A DNA stretch of 55,656 nucleotides, taken from positions 1-55,656 of the forward strand of contig JACVZW010000036.1 in the NCBI GenBank assembly GCA_014654775.1, in the 5' to 3' direction. Position 1 is the stretch's first letter; the number at the start of each line of letters is the position of its first letter. The position numbers and the translations under genes are program-made. The DNA is from Paracoccaceae bacterium (GTDB lineage Bacteria; Pseudomonadota; Alphaproteobacteria; Rhodobacterales; Rhodobacteraceae). The notes beneath the pieces are model-generated. The model ran no database searches. It saw nothing but the letters and a program-made list of their open reading frames with translations, and was not told where the DNA came from. Of this stretch, positions 30,601-39,300 are shown piece after piece.

Positions 30601-31905
30601 AAGTGCGAAGGCGGTCTGGAAGACGGGGGCATGGGCCTGGTCCCGGTCGGGCGCAAGATCGTCGACGACGCGTTCGAAGGGCATGTCCTGATGGTCGAAT
30701 GCATCGCGCGCGGTGGCGCTGTGCTGAGCAACAAGGCTTGCAAAGGGAAGATCATCGGACAGGCTGCGAAGCCGCAATGCCAGGGTGTTGACAAAAAACC
30801 CGACCAAAGGTTCCAGTTCGCGCCGATTTCGGTTGGCGATCGGACTGCCGATCACGATGTCGTCCTGGCCCGAGTACCGGTAGAGAAGCGATGCAAACCC
30901 GGCCATCAGGACCGAATAGAGCGTGGTTTCCAGCTTCCGGGCAAGAGCGCGGAGCTGGCCGGTCAGCCCCGCTGGAATTGTGAAGACCGCGTGGGCCCCG
31001 GCAAAGCTTTGCCGGTCGGGGCGCGGACGGTCGGTGGGCAGCAGAAGCAGCGGTGGGGCATCCCGCAACTGGTTCCGCCAGAATTCAAGCTGCGCATCAA
31101 GCGCTGGTCCGGTCAGAACTTCGCGCTGCCAGAGGGCAAAATCGGCATAGTGCAGCGGAAGAGACGGCAGATCATGTGCCTGTCCCGCTGAAAGTTGCGC
31201 ATAGAGCTGGGCAAGTTCGCGCGTGAGGATGCCGATCGACCAACCGTCACCGGCAATGTGATGCAGAAGCAAAACGAGAAGCCAGTGCCCGGCACCCAGC
31301 CTGATCAGCGTGGCCTTGATCATCGGATCGCGGGACAAGTCGAAGCTTTGGGACAGGCAGGCCGTCAGCGCGTCCTGCCGGGCCTGGACAAGGGCCGCTC
31401 CGTCCAGATGCGAAAGATCGACGAGGGGCAGCGAGAAGGCGACCTGCCGGGCTATGACCTGATGTGGCAGGCCATGGTCGGCGGCAAAGGTGGTGCGCAG
31501 GACTTCGTGCCGGTCAACGAGAGCGTTCAGTGCGGCTTGCAAGGCAGAGTGTTGCAGCGGGCCTTCGATTTCCAGCGCACTTGAGATGTTGTAGGTTGGG
31601 CCCCCGCCTGTGAGCTGATCGAGAAACCACAACCGGCTTTGTGCGAAAGAAAGTGGAATCTGGGTAGGCCGGGGGTGGCGAGGCGTGATCCGGTTGCCTG
31701 CACGCTCGATCCCCTGCAGGTAAGCGAGGACGGCAGGCTTGCGCCGGGCGAGGTGGTCCTGCAGTTCGGGCGTTAGGGCACCCTTCGCGGCCGACAGCCG
31801 AAGATTTTCGCCTTCAAGCGTCAACGAGACGCCCCGTTGGGCGAGAAAAGCCAGCAGCGCGGCGGGCTGCTCTGGCAGCGAAGAAAGCTCGGCCATGTGT
31901 GTCAT
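21637..31905 (-). CDS. NRPS, C-A(Phe-like)-N-MT-T-E-C-A(Asp)-T-E, two D-residue modules
   Basis: A 3422-residue bimodular synthetase. Residues 1-70 form a TubC-type docking domain (GVSLTLEGENLRL). Module 1: L-donor condensation (HHIAGDG near 215); adenylation (TSGSTGRPKG near 691) with pocket DSWTVAAVC, one change from Phe codes; an inserted N-methyltransferase (VLEIGCGSG near 1045 and NSVVQYFP); carrier IGGDS near 1453; epimerase HHLVVDVVSW near 1632. Module 2: D-donor condensation (HHILMDG near 2093); adenylation (TSGSTGTPKG near 2548) with pocket DLTKVGHIG, the Asp code; uninterrupted; carrier LGGDS near 2918; epimerase HHLAVDAVSW near 3101. The C-terminus (FGLSGMSEDDFARLQDLI) resembles the communication helix that follows epimerases. 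Expected output: N-methyl-D-aromatic residue, then D-Asp. Start and stop both overlap neighbours by 4 bp. Confidence 0.97.
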   Translation of the reverse strand: MTHMAELSSLPEQPAALLAFLAQRGVSLTLEGENLRLSAAKGALTPELQDHLARRKPAVLAYLQGIERAGNRITPRHPRPTQIPLSFAQSRLWFLDQLTGGGPTYNISSALEIEGPLQHSALQAALNALVDRHEVLRTTFAADHGLPHQVIARQVAFSLPLVDLSHLDGAALVQARQDALTACLSQSFDLSRDPMIKATLIRLGAGHWLLVLLLHHIAGDGWSIGILTRELAQLYAQLSAGQAHDLPSLPLHYADFALWQREVLTGPALDAQLEFWRNQLRDAPPLLLLPTDRPRPDRQSFAGAHAVFTIPAGLTGQLRALARKLETTLYSVLMAGFASLLYRYSGQDDIVIGSPIANRNRRELEPLVGFFVNTLALRLRSLSDDLPFASLVAQHSATARDAFDHQDMPFERVVDDLAPDRDQAHAPVFQTAFALQNAPRSALELAGLTLRPVPLDNGTSKFDIFLSVEEQEDHLRCTWEYATDLFDTATIAQMADHYQRLLTGAIADPATGIGHLPLLSQAEIDQQLTLFNSPCDPPNSVTPFPDLFRDLATTFADAPALHFNGETLSYAALDRATDSVAAQLIAAGLDHQGAVGILLPRGFGMIIAMLGILKAGGAFVPLDPAYPADRLAYIAQDSGMRLVLSDEDTKNRLDTSDFTILDIAAAPATPDQPPRRQHHAPDDLAYIIYTSGSTGRPKGAMNSHAGLGNLAQVVRRIFQAGPGDRVLHFASFSFDSSIWEILIPLASGATLYLIPETSRLPDRKFADWLQAARITHATFTPSFLAALPATPLPDLRELVLAGEACPQGLLRTWASGRRIVNAYGPSEAAVCATFAVLDPDRPVTIGRPVHGVQAYVLRGDALLPPGAEGELVIGGLSVGLGYRGRPDLTAAAFAPNPFGPGQIYRTGDKVRYSADGEILFLGRIDHQTKIRGHRIDPGEIETVLSADAAVQNAVVLAREDRPGEKRLVAYVQPHPLTEDETLDRTGEWQSLFDSVYAPSEIAADPVFDISGWASSFDGSALPAAEMRAWLDDTLATIRSRAPTRVLEIGCGSGLILSQIAPEVAVYDATDISARAVARIQALCDANHALRHVRVERREADDPGPMANGTYDLIILNSVVQYFPSLAYLRRVLAGLAPALAAGGAIFFGDIRNLRLAHTLHAAIQAFRAPPHRLAADVAARAAQSLRDDEELYLDPAAFAALIADIPGLCSAQVFLKDGRYRNELNAFRYQVLLDGRPSASPPLQLDGDGFGLEDILAHLPGQDPILITGLRDARTSADVMLTDWLSPAQTQPISQWNGTADPKAIDPADILDGIGRRGLNVQLLPGPKAGEMQALIYRGSEVPAVAIPPIGPLSNTPLFGKYRRVLVERLRVRLRDSLPEYMMPTAFVVLERLPLTPNGKIDRRALPPPERIAPTATSSPALPQTPAETALAAIWCAVLRLDSVGRDDNFFEIGGDSISSVQVIAKAREIGLALTPQDIFKHQTVGTLARAALPGERAAVSQESATGTAPATPIQHWFAEHIGFAPHHFNQSIFVALEPDCPPEIVSAAVAALHEMHDALTARFFFGSDGWQMLFGGAPAPKLRVVACDDPEQISRLCAEAQAALDPASGRMSCPILFDRGAAGGLFFWTVHHLVVDVVSWHILQTDFVRACSQLAEGRAIDLGARTLSFADWARATDTATATWAVQRHLPHWKTTAATPPFVLPTEGSGPDTAALARTERRILPAVLADRLLTAANATYGTRPQELILAALASALARHSSEPAFRIDLETQGRDGDSDLSRTVGWFTALVPLTITPAPLGTLIPTVKDNVRTSTALPQIHGQLRYLGQTADLQCSPAQLVFNHLGQTGASTEASWPVVGPAPLDPGPIHSPDQRRPYGLQLTTAFADGGLVLALTYGAQCHRAETIATLADAILHDLEMVLDHCQSIPERVATLGDFPLASLSSDALALLPHGRDIEDILDATPLQEGMLFECLAAPQAGQYIEQVGFDLQGPLDPAALERAWNGLIARHAILRCGFQLEGQSRARQILHRTALLDIACADLRHLPEDAAKHHVAALRISDRQRGFDFTAPPLMRLHLLQLGPERWHLLWTSHHILMDGWCIKIVFNDLRALYAAERQGLPSPLLPAPDWRDYLRFRQTVDAPAAEAWWRQQLSGFDEPTRLARDTQPGPRRCDHQRIELESQVGAMLQAMARAHRVTLNTLLQGAWSALLAHTTGRSDVVHGTTINGRPPSVPGIEDMVGLFINTLPHRARIDWDIPIADWLLAQHADMAGLDAHGHVSLRDLRGWSDIPRSDGALFDTLFVFENFPFDENLARSPLADDLALTGIETGGETNFPLTAVASLRGQVLSLRLTYDVAAWDAVRVAALAKTYRVLLLGLTENLSRPMRDWLPCTDPGAEPAPQSHALVPTLLAHRLVQSPSDIVLSDGTQHLTVAELDARAVALAGALAAAGHPETAPVALIVDRGINFVVGLLAAWRRRAPFVPVEPAWPPERQAQILTLAQAQFAIGRNLSDLPTTIVPPDAAGAPIPPLPLAADDLAYIIFTSGSTGTPKGVRITQGNLAAYVAGITDRLDLMPGHVFATTSGFGADLGYTALFPALTTGRLHLLPEALVTDAHALAHHLQTHPVDVLKTVPGHFAALLSTENARSLLPRQRLVFGGDRLEAGLVHRIRALRPDLSIFNHYGPTEATIGAICGEVPASPGDFVPLGQPFPGVGVTILGPAGHRLPDGLVGEICLTGATISPGYLGSQPGGFVDDAEGANPAYRTGDLGFVDDQAQVHFMGRRDGQAKIRGFRVEPAEVALCLRGHPLVSDCHVAVHPGPGGGAQLLAWVVGPVEGLRDWVRNRLPDAYVPAQVNSVPSLPRLANGKIDLRALLRTDASRPAARTPQSETEIRLCQIFADVLRRAEVGPDDNFFDLGGDSIVAIQVVARAREAGFRLTTRDVFAHQSPAELALCARAVSDAAAAIQTSGPFQPGPIQARFLRRRDADLSHYNQALLFPSPSPDETVLQQALALITAQHDMLRLRLRGATLQLADLSDAASVAVEVIDLSDCPEPDQPATFAPHAARLQASLDLAAGPIQRVALVRRRAGADPLVLWVIHHLAVDAVSWRILLEDLSTACRQIAAGETPRLPAKAHSFAAWTQHLAAPDRFADELAHWRHASALVTDLPHRDGPDVVGDVRRSEASLTEAETSALSGQPSKIPLLDLIVTALMRALKAITGLHDLRIDLEGHGRATLDPDLDISRTVGWFTAIHPLRVGFPRTAADEPASELTIVRQALGQIPNGGLGYGVLRDMAADPRLGSAPQGAIVLNYLGRLDGGASDHDLKTGPARSPRMVRPYPLEVVAMLVDGQLRLLIEHNPDLYSPASIDELRDCILAELRLLTAAGAAPLASIHDFGLSGMSEDDFARLQDLIADEGDRG

Positions 31906-34900
31906 ATCAGCACGATCTCCTGATCGGCGGCTGGCTCCGAATAGCCGGTGGCAAGGGCGGAAATCGTCGGGGCCTCAAAAAAGGCGCGCAAGGTGGGTGC
32001 TTGGCCGAACCGATCCTTCAGCCGCGAGACGACTTGGGTGGCAAGAAGGGAGTGGCCGCCAATGTCGAAGAAGCGATCGTGAATGCCGAAAGAGCTTGTC
32101 CCCAGCACTTCGGCCCAGATGGCGTGGATGATCTGCTCGGCCTCGGTTTGCGGCGCGCTGTGTCCGGACTTGTCCGCAAGGTGCAGATCGACGGAGTTGG
32201 GCGAGGGTAGCAGCGCCCGCGCGATCTTGCCGTTCGAAGTTAGGGGAAACTGTGCCAGAAGCACGATTGCTGCCGGTACCATATGCTCGGGCAATAAGTG
32301 GCGCGCATGCCGCCGCAAGTCCGTCCGCAAGCTGCGCGCAATACGGGCCAAAGCCGGGGTGTTGCCGAGGCTGGCTGGCGCGGCGGGGGCGGGGCCAAAT
32401 CGGCCTGTCGCCAATGCAGTCGCAGATCGGGTGAACAGCGCGTCCATCCAGCGTGCATTCCGCGCGAAGGTCAGATGCAGGGTACAGCCCGCCCTTTCGG
32501 CAAGGGCATGAAGATCCTCCGGATCGATGGCCGCGCCCGATGCGCCAATCGCGTCATGGACCCGGGCATTCGGGATCGAAGACAGGGCGAGTTCTGCCCC
32601 GGCCTGCTGCAAGAGGGCTTCGATACCCGAAAGCTCTGCGCGGCTGTCTTGCCAGTCCTGCCAGTGGTGCGGCAGGGTGGCTTGGGCTGTGGCAGTCAGG
32701 TCGACGCTGTAGCGAAAGACCGCCATTTCATTGCGCCCACGTCCGCGTTTCAGGGCGACGCGGTGGCAGACAAGACCGGGGACGAGGGACTCGATCCGGC
32801 GGAAGAGGTCCGGCGACAGCACCAGCTCGCTTTCGTCGGCCACCGACACGCTGACCAGGTCCTGCACGGCATGGGGGTCAGCGTTTGGCCCCAGACGTTC
32901 GCGGGCGATCCAGGTGTGAAATTCGGTCAGAAGATCAAGATTTCGAAGGTCCCCAAGATATATCCGCCCGCCAGCGCGAAGGAGCGGGCGAAGCGCGCCA
33001 AGGACCTGCAGAAGGTAGCCGGTGCCAGGGAAGTATTGCACCACGGAATTGAGGATGATCAGGTCGTAGCCCTGGCCCTGGTCAAGCCCCGCGACCACAT
33101 GGGCAGGTTGGTGAAGCAGTCGGACATGCGCGAGATCGGGCTGCGTGGCGCGGCGCAGAGCCAGTCGGTCCAGCGCGGTGCGGGAGATGTCGGTCGCGAC
33201 ATAGCTTGCAGCGTCAGGGGCCAGGGCGGCAAGCAGAAGTCCTGTCCCGGCGCCGATCTCAAGAATGTGGCGCCCCTTCGCGCCTTTCAGTTCGGCCAGC
33301 GTACTTGCCAGCCATTCGCGCATTTCGGGCAGCGGAATAGGGGCATCGGTGGCCGAACTGACCCAGCCGTCGAAATGTTCAGCACGGATGGGAGAACTGT
33401 CCTTCGTCGCGGCGTAGGTGGTATCGAACAGTTCGGTCCAGCTGGTGAGGGTCTCGTCCTCTCCGGAGTCGACGAGATGCGGAACGACATAGGCCGTGAG
33501 GCGCAGCGTTTCGCCATCGCGGCGCGGGATGACCAGCGCGTCTGACACCCGGGGGTGGGACTTCAGCGCCTGTGCCACTTCCTCGGGCTCGATCCGGAAT
33601 CCACGCAGCTTCACCAGATCATCGGTCCGGCCGAGGAGATCGATGCGCCATTCATCGCGAAGCCGGGCAAGGTCGCCGGTCCGATAGAGCCTTCCGGGGC
33701 CAAAGGGGTTTACGATGAACCGGTTGGCGGTCTGTGCCGGGTCGTCGTGGTAGCCAAGCGCAAGGGCGTCGCCCCCGATGTATATCTCGCCGGGTACTCC
33801 GGGAGGACAGGGGCGCAGCTGGCCGTCAAGGATCCAGAGGGTCGTGTTGGCGATCGGCCCGCCCAGCGGAACGCGTTGGTTGGGCGCGTCAGGCAGGTCG
33901 ATTTGGCTGACGACCGCAAAGGTCGTGCATTCGGTGGGGCCATAACCATTTCGCAGGTTTGCCGGAGGGCTGCCTGATTGCAGGACCCGACTGACATGGC
34001 GGGCTGAAGGCGCTTCACCCCCGACAAGCAGACTGTGGAGCCCGCCAAACGCCGTGGGACAATCCTCGGCAATGCGGTTGAACAGGGCGGCCGTGAGGAA
34101 GAGGTTGTCGATCCTGCGGTGCCGGAGCGTCTGGGCAAATGCTGCAGGAGAGAGCAGGGTCTCGCGGTCTATCAGGTCCAATCGACCTCCGGTCAGCAAC
34201 GCCCCCCAGATTTCGAAGGTTGCTGCGTCGAAGGCGGGGTTCGACACGCCGGCAAAGCGTCTGCCAGGACCGAAGGCCGCGAAATCCTGTCCCAGCACCA
34301 GCCGCAGGATGGCGCGGTGCGGCACGACGACACCCTTGGGCAGGCCGGTCGAGCCGGATGTGTACATCATGTAGGCGGGTTGCATGGGGTCGATCGTGGG
34401 CAGGTCATCAAGCGGCCGGACGGCAAGCATCTGGGTGAAGTCCATGATTGCAAGCGCGCTCGCGGCAAGCCGCCCGATCACCAGGCGGGCGCCGGATTGC
34501 TTGAGAAGGGCGGCCGTCCGTTCAGGCGGGTGGTCGGGATCGAGCGGAATGTATATCGCCCCTGCCATGAGCACGCCCAGGCTGGCCACCACCATGGGGA
34601 TCGACCGGTCAAGCCCCAGCGCAACCCGGTCGCCCGGCGCAATTCCTTCGTTTCGCAGAGCGCTGGCAATGGATCGCGCCTGTGTCATCAGGGTCTGGTA
34701 GTCAAGCTCGGTGGTGCCGTCGCAGACCGCCACCGCCGATGGCATCCGCGCCGCAATCTGCGCGACTTGTTCGGGTATGCCCAGATCGCGGGGGAATGGG
34801 GTTGCGGGCCCGATGCCGGCCGCAAGAAGGCGCGCCTCCTCGCCGGGTTCAAGCAGGGAAAGATGCGCGACCGGGATGTCGGGCGATGCAAGGGCCGCCT

Positions 34901-36356
34901 GCAAAAGCCTGACGTAAAGCCTGCCAAGCCGGGTCACGGTCTTGGAATGAAAGAGCGCAGTACGGTATTCGAAGGTTCCGGTGTAGCCGTCCTTGCCGGG
35001 GCGCAGGAACAAGGTCAGATCGAACTTCGAGGTGAAGCAGGGCAGGGGCACCCGCGTCACCCGCAGCCCTGCAAGATCCACCGCCGCGCCGGGGGCGTTC
35101 TGCAGGCTGAACATGACCTGAAACAGGGGGGCATGGGCCTTGGCGCGTTCAGGCATCATCTGGGTGATCAGCTGATCGAAGGGCAGCGCCTGATGGGCAA
35201 AGGCGCCATGAGCAATATCGACCACCCGCCGCAACGCTTCGGTGAACGAGGGCATGCCGGACAGATCAACGCGCAGCGCCAAGGTGTTGACGAAGAAGCC
35301 GACAAGGGGTTCGATCTCCGGCCGGTCGCGGTTGGCGATGGCCCCGCCGATGACGATGTCCTCGTCCCCGCCCAGGCGACCAAGCAGGGCGTAGAAGGCG
35401 GTCAACAGGACCATGTAGGGCGTTGCATGATGATGTCGGGCAAGCTCGGCAACCCTGGCGGCCAGATCGGGCGGCAGCGCGAAATCGACCGAGCCGCCTG
35501 TGGTATCTTCGCCGATCCGGGGCAAGTCGGTCGGAAGGCCGATGCGTTCCGGCGCGCCTGCAAGGTGATCGTGCCAATAGGCAAGGTCCGCCGTTTCATC
35601 CTGCCGCCGCTCGGACGCGGTCTGCCAGATCGCGTAGTCGGCATACTGGATCGCCAGGGGCGGCAGCGGGTCGGGCTGACCGGCGGAGAAGGCGGCATAG
35701 AGGTCTGACAGTTCAGAGACAAGCACGCCGGAGGACCAGCCGTCACAGGCAATATGATGCATCACCAGGCAAAGGTGATGCGAGTCCGCGCCAGTGCGGT
35801 ACAGCACGCCGCGCACCATGGGGCCCAAGGCAAGATCGAAGGGGCGCGCGATCTGCGCCCGGACTTCGGCTTGCAAGCGCACGTCAACCTGGATGCTCTG
35901 CCCCGTGAGGTCGATCCGATCGATCCGGAAGGCTTCGGCAGGATGTATGCGCTGGAACGGCAGGCCAGACCGGTCATGATAGGTGGTGCGGAGGATTTCG
36001 TGGCGGGCGATGATGCGTTCGATGGCCCGTGACAGAGCTTGATCATCCAGAGGGCCGTCGAGCCGCAAAAGCGCGGCCTCGTTGTAAAGTGCGCCTGGTC
36101 CGTGCCAGCGTTCGAGAAACCACAGGCGGCGCTGTGCGAAAGAGAGCGGCGCCTCGGTCCTGTGAGCCTCGCTGCGGGGACGGGGGCCGGCGCTTTGCCG
36201 CAGGTAGGCTAAAACCTCATCGCGCCGCGCCTTGAGTTCCAGGCGGGTGGCATCGTCCATGGCCTGGGTGCCACGCAAACGGATCTCGTCCCCGTCAAGC
36301 GACAGCCGGATGCCAGCCAGACGCAACTTCTGCACAAAGCGGGCGATATCGGCCAT
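31902..36356 (-). CDS. NRPS, C-A(Val/Ile-like)-N-MT-T, single module
   Basis: A synthetase of 1484 residues. A TubC-type docking domain (about residues 1-60, LAGIRLSLDGDEIRL) precedes an L-donor condensation domain (HHIACDG near 202), an adenylation domain (TSGSTGLPKG near 670) and an inserted N-methyltransferase (ILEIGAGTG near 1032, NSVVQYFP). The A10 motif is NGKIA, keeping the catalytic Lys, and the carrier motif is IGGHS near 1432. The pocket reads DAFFLGGTF, between known Val (DAFWIGGTF) and Ile codes. Expected residue: N-methyl-Val or N-methyl-Ile. The ATG at 36356 is preferred over one at 36374 because it aligns with the start of the sister docking domain of the 1339-aa protein and gives a TAATG overlap with the upstream stop. 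The C-terminus ends DQEIVLI, a possible docking tail for the 3422-aa protein. Confidence 0.96.
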   Translation of the reverse strand: MADIARFVQKLRLAGIRLSLDGDEIRLRGTQAMDDATRLELKARRDEVLAYLRQSAGPRPRSEAHRTEAPLSFAQRRLWFLERWHGPGALYNEAALLRLDGPLDDQALSRAIERIIARHEILRTTYHDRSGLPFQRIHPAEAFRIDRIDLTGQSIQVDVRLQAEVRAQIARPFDLALGPMVRGVLYRTGADSHHLCLVMHHIACDGWSSGVLVSELSDLYAAFSAGQPDPLPPLAIQYADYAIWQTASERRQDETADLAYWHDHLAGAPERIGLPTDLPRIGEDTTGGSVDFALPPDLAARVAELARHHHATPYMVLLTAFYALLGRLGGDEDIVIGGAIANRDRPEIEPLVGFFVNTLALRVDLSGMPSFTEALRRVVDIAHGAFAHQALPFDQLITQMMPERAKAHAPLFQVMFSLQNAPGAAVDLAGLRVTRVPLPCFTSKFDLTLFLRPGKDGYTGTFEYRTALFHSKTVTRLGRLYVRLLQAALASPDIPVAHLSLLEPGEEARLLAAGIGPATPFPRDLGIPEQVAQIAARMPSAVAVCDGTTELDYQTLMTQARSIASALRNEGIAPGDRVALGLDRSIPMVVASLGVLMAGAIYIPLDPDHPPERTAALLKQSGARLVIGRLAASALAIMDFTQMLAVRPLDDLPTIDPMQPAYMMYTSGSTGLPKGVVVPHRAILRLVLGQDFAAFGPGRRFAGVSNPAFDAATFEIWGALLTGGRLDLIDRETLLSPAAFAQTLRHRRIDNLFLTAALFNRIAEDCPTAFGGLHSLLVGGEAPSARHVSRVLQSGSPPANLRNGYGPTECTTFAVVSQIDLPDAPNQRVPLGGPIANTTLWILDGQLRPCPPGVPGEIYIGGDALALGYHDDPAQTANRFIVNPFGPGRLYRTGDLARLRDEWRIDLLGRTDDLVKLRGFRIEPEEVAQALKSHPRVSDALVIPRRDGETLRLTAYVVPHLVDSGEDETLTSWTELFDTTYAATKDSSPIRAEHFDGWVSSATDAPIPLPEMREWLASTLAELKGAKGRHILEIGAGTGLLLAALAPDAASYVATDISRTALDRLALRRATQPDLAHVRLLHQPAHVVAGLDQGQGYDLIILNSVVQYFPGTGYLLQVLGALRPLLRAGGRIYLGDLRNLDLLTEFHTWIARERLGPNADPHAVQDLVSVSVADESELVLSPDLFRRIESLVPGLVCHRVALKRGRGRNEMAVFRYSVDLTATAQATLPHHWQDWQDSRAELSGIEALLQQAGAELALSSIPNARVHDAIGASGAAIDPEDLHALAERAGCTLHLTFARNARWMDALFTRSATALATGRFGPAPAAPASLGNTPALARIARSLRTDLRRHARHLLPEHMVPAAIVLLAQFPLTSNGKIARALLPSPNSVDLHLADKSGHSAPQTEAEQIIHAIWAEVLGTSSFGIHDRFFDIGGHSLLATQVVSRLKDRFGQAPTLRAFFEAPTISALATGYSEPAADQEIVLI

Positions 36357-39300
36357 TACAGCGTCTCGGTCCATTCTTCGGTGTCTTCTTCCAGATGGGC
36401 TGCAAGGAGGGCGGGGGTCGACAACTGGAAGAGATGCCTCAGGTCCAAGTCGGCAAAGAGGTCACGGCGCATCCGCGACAGGGCCTGGGTTGCGGACAGA
36501 GAGTTGGCACCTAGCGTGAAGACGTCGCAGTCTGCCCCGACCGGCAAACCGAGAACCTCGGTCCAGATCGCCGCCACCTTTGCCTCGGTCTCGGTTCTGG
36601 GTGGCACCGGCGTCCGCTGGTTCTCAGTCGGGGTGATCAGCGCAGATCGGTCGACCTTGCCATTCGGCAAGAGCGGGGCGGCTGTCAGGACGGCAATGCC
36701 ACGCGGAACGAAGGCCGGTCCGAGTCGGGCGAACAGTTCGCGCCGTAGACGGGGGACCAAGCTGGCGGGCGGGTCGGCCGAAATCACCCAGGCGTAAAGC
36801 TGGGGCGTGCCATCGGCGCCCGTGCGGGTCAGGACGACGCTGTCGGCCACGCCGGTCTGCTGATCGAGAACCGATTTCACCGCAGCGGGAACCACGCGGA
36901 CACCATTGATCTTGACCTGATCGTCCATACGACCAAGGACCTCGATCCTGCCGTCCGACAGCGCGCGCCCAAGGTCGCCGCTGCGATATAGCCAGTCATC
37001 CGCAAGATGCGGATTTGGCACAAAGGTGGCCGCAACTCCGCCCTTAAGGGCGCCGAGCGTCCGATAGGGGGTACGGACCACGACTTCGCCGGCTTCACCG
37101 ATCGCGCAGGGCAGGTCGCCCTTCATGACATGCAGTTCCGTGCCGTCAATGGCCGAGAAGACACTTGTCGCGCCACGCCCATCCACAGGTGCAAAGGCCC
37201 GGATCATCGTGGTTTCGGTACTGCCGTAGAAGTTCACAAGCTGCGCATGGCTCCCGAACTGACTCTGCCAGCGCTGGATCAGCGACGGCGACAGGGGTTC
37301 GCCGGACATGAAAAGCCAGCGTAGCGCAACAAGGTCCGCCGCCGGGGCGGAAAGCCAGCTTTGCACCCGCGACGGCACTGCATGCACGATGCTGGCCCGT
37401 TCCCGCGCCAGCCAGCCGGGGACGAGGGCAGGCTCTTGCAGAAGACCTTCGGGCGGAATGAGGACTGCAGCCCCGTGGCAGAGGGGCAGGAAGATGTCGC
37501 GCAGGACGGCGTCGAACGAAACGGCGGTGAGTTGTGCTACGCGGTCTGTGCCGGTCACCCCGAACGCCTTGCACTGCCAGTCGATGAACTGGGCGATGGC
37601 ACCATAGCTGCCGACCAGCCCCTTGGGCGTTCCGGTCGATCCCGAGGTGAAGAAGATGCAGGCCGAGTCGCCGCTTCCCGCAAGCTCGGGTAACCGCGTC
37701 TTCTGCGCCTGTGGGGTTTGCGGCCAGTGCAGCACCGGCCCGATATCCTTTGGCTCGCGGTCAAGGGAAAGGACGGCTTTCGCCTGGCTTTCGACGATGA
37801 TGGCGCGATGCCGGTCGGGTCCGTGAGCCGGATCTAGCAGGACAAACGGCGCGCTGATCCGTTCCGCAGCTAGGACCGCCGCGATGAACCGGGCCGACGA
37901 CGGGCCGCAGATCGCCAGCACGTCGCCCTTGCCAAGCCCCTCGGCCACCAGAGCGCGGGCCATCGACTCGACCTCGGCCAGGAGGTCGCGGTAGGTGGTC
38001 TGGCGATCCGGGGCGATCACTGCGATGGAGTCGGGCGCAGCCTTTGCCGCCGCCACGATCCGCTGGAGGCAGGTGCCATGATCCTCCACCGCCATCGGCG
38101 CGGAAAGTCGGCTCAGCGTCGTCTTGCAGTGATCGTCCAGCGGCACAGCCTGGACGGCAATACCGGGATCCGCAGCAACGGCCGCAAGAAAGGCCGTGTA
38201 CTGGTCAAGCAACCGGGCCACAATTGCGGGATCGTAGACTGCGGTCTGGAAGCGGCCCTCGAGCAGGAAACCTTCGGGCAGGTCGGTCATGTTCAGGGCC
38301 AAGGGATAGCTGGCATAGCGCTGGTCGGGCGGAATCGACCGAAAGGAGACCGCTGCCATCGCGGGCATGGGGGCGGGCTGATCCATGTTGAACGTCACTG
38401 ACAGCAGCGGCGGGCGCGAGGGATCATGTGGCAGGTTCAGGCAGTCGAGAATCTCGGCGAAGGGCAGGTCCTGATGGGCCATTGCCGCGTAAAGGGCGCT
38501 GCGTGAAGCGGTAAGATAGTCGGCGAAAGACATTCCACCGGGATGTGTGCTGCGCAAAGGGAGAAGATGGGTACAGAACCCGATCACCTCACGCGAAGCC
38601 GGGTCAGTACGTCCGGTGACGGGCGTGCCGATGATCAGGTCGTCGTCGCCCGACACCCTGTGCAGAACCGCTTGCGCCGCAGCGAGGGTCAGCGCGAAGA
38701 CGGTGGTCCCATGGGCCTTTGCGGTACGCTTCAGCGCGCGCGAAAGGTCTAGCGGCAGAAGAAGCCGCAGGCAGTCGGCCGCATGATCGGCGGGAAGATC
38801 TGACCGCGCGGGCAGCGATATCCCCTGCGGCGGGGCGCGCAGCCGATCCTGCCAGAATGCCAAATGCCCGGCCCAGGCCGGAGTCGATCTTTGAGCGTCA
38901 AGCCAGGCTAGATGGGCTGAAAAGCCAGGGGCCGACGGACGGTAGCCAGCCTGACCTTCCGCGAGGTCCGCATACTCGGCCGCGAGATCGCTGAGCAGGA
39001 TATCCAGCGAGATTCCGTCCGCCACAACGTGCCGCAGAGCAAGCATGAGAAGCCAGCGGCCGTCGGTCAGCCCACACAGCAGCGCCTTCAGGGGAGGGGT
39101 GCCCGCGGCAAAGCCCTGATCGATGACGGCGGCCATCTTCAGACTGGCTTCGGCCTCGGTAAGGCCCTCCTTGATCGTTAGGTCAGGCCAGACATGCGGC
39201 AAGATGCGCGCCGGTTCGTCGGCTGTGCCGAAGACGGTCCGCAGCGCTTCGTGCCGACTGACAACCTGCGCCAGAGCCAGTTCCAGCCATGCGCTGTCGA

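Noticed and set aside
34035-35708. Plus-strand open frame of 557 codons
   Set aside because: Antisense shadow of the Val/Ile-type C-A module; the minus-strand reading shows complete condensation and adenylation motifs.
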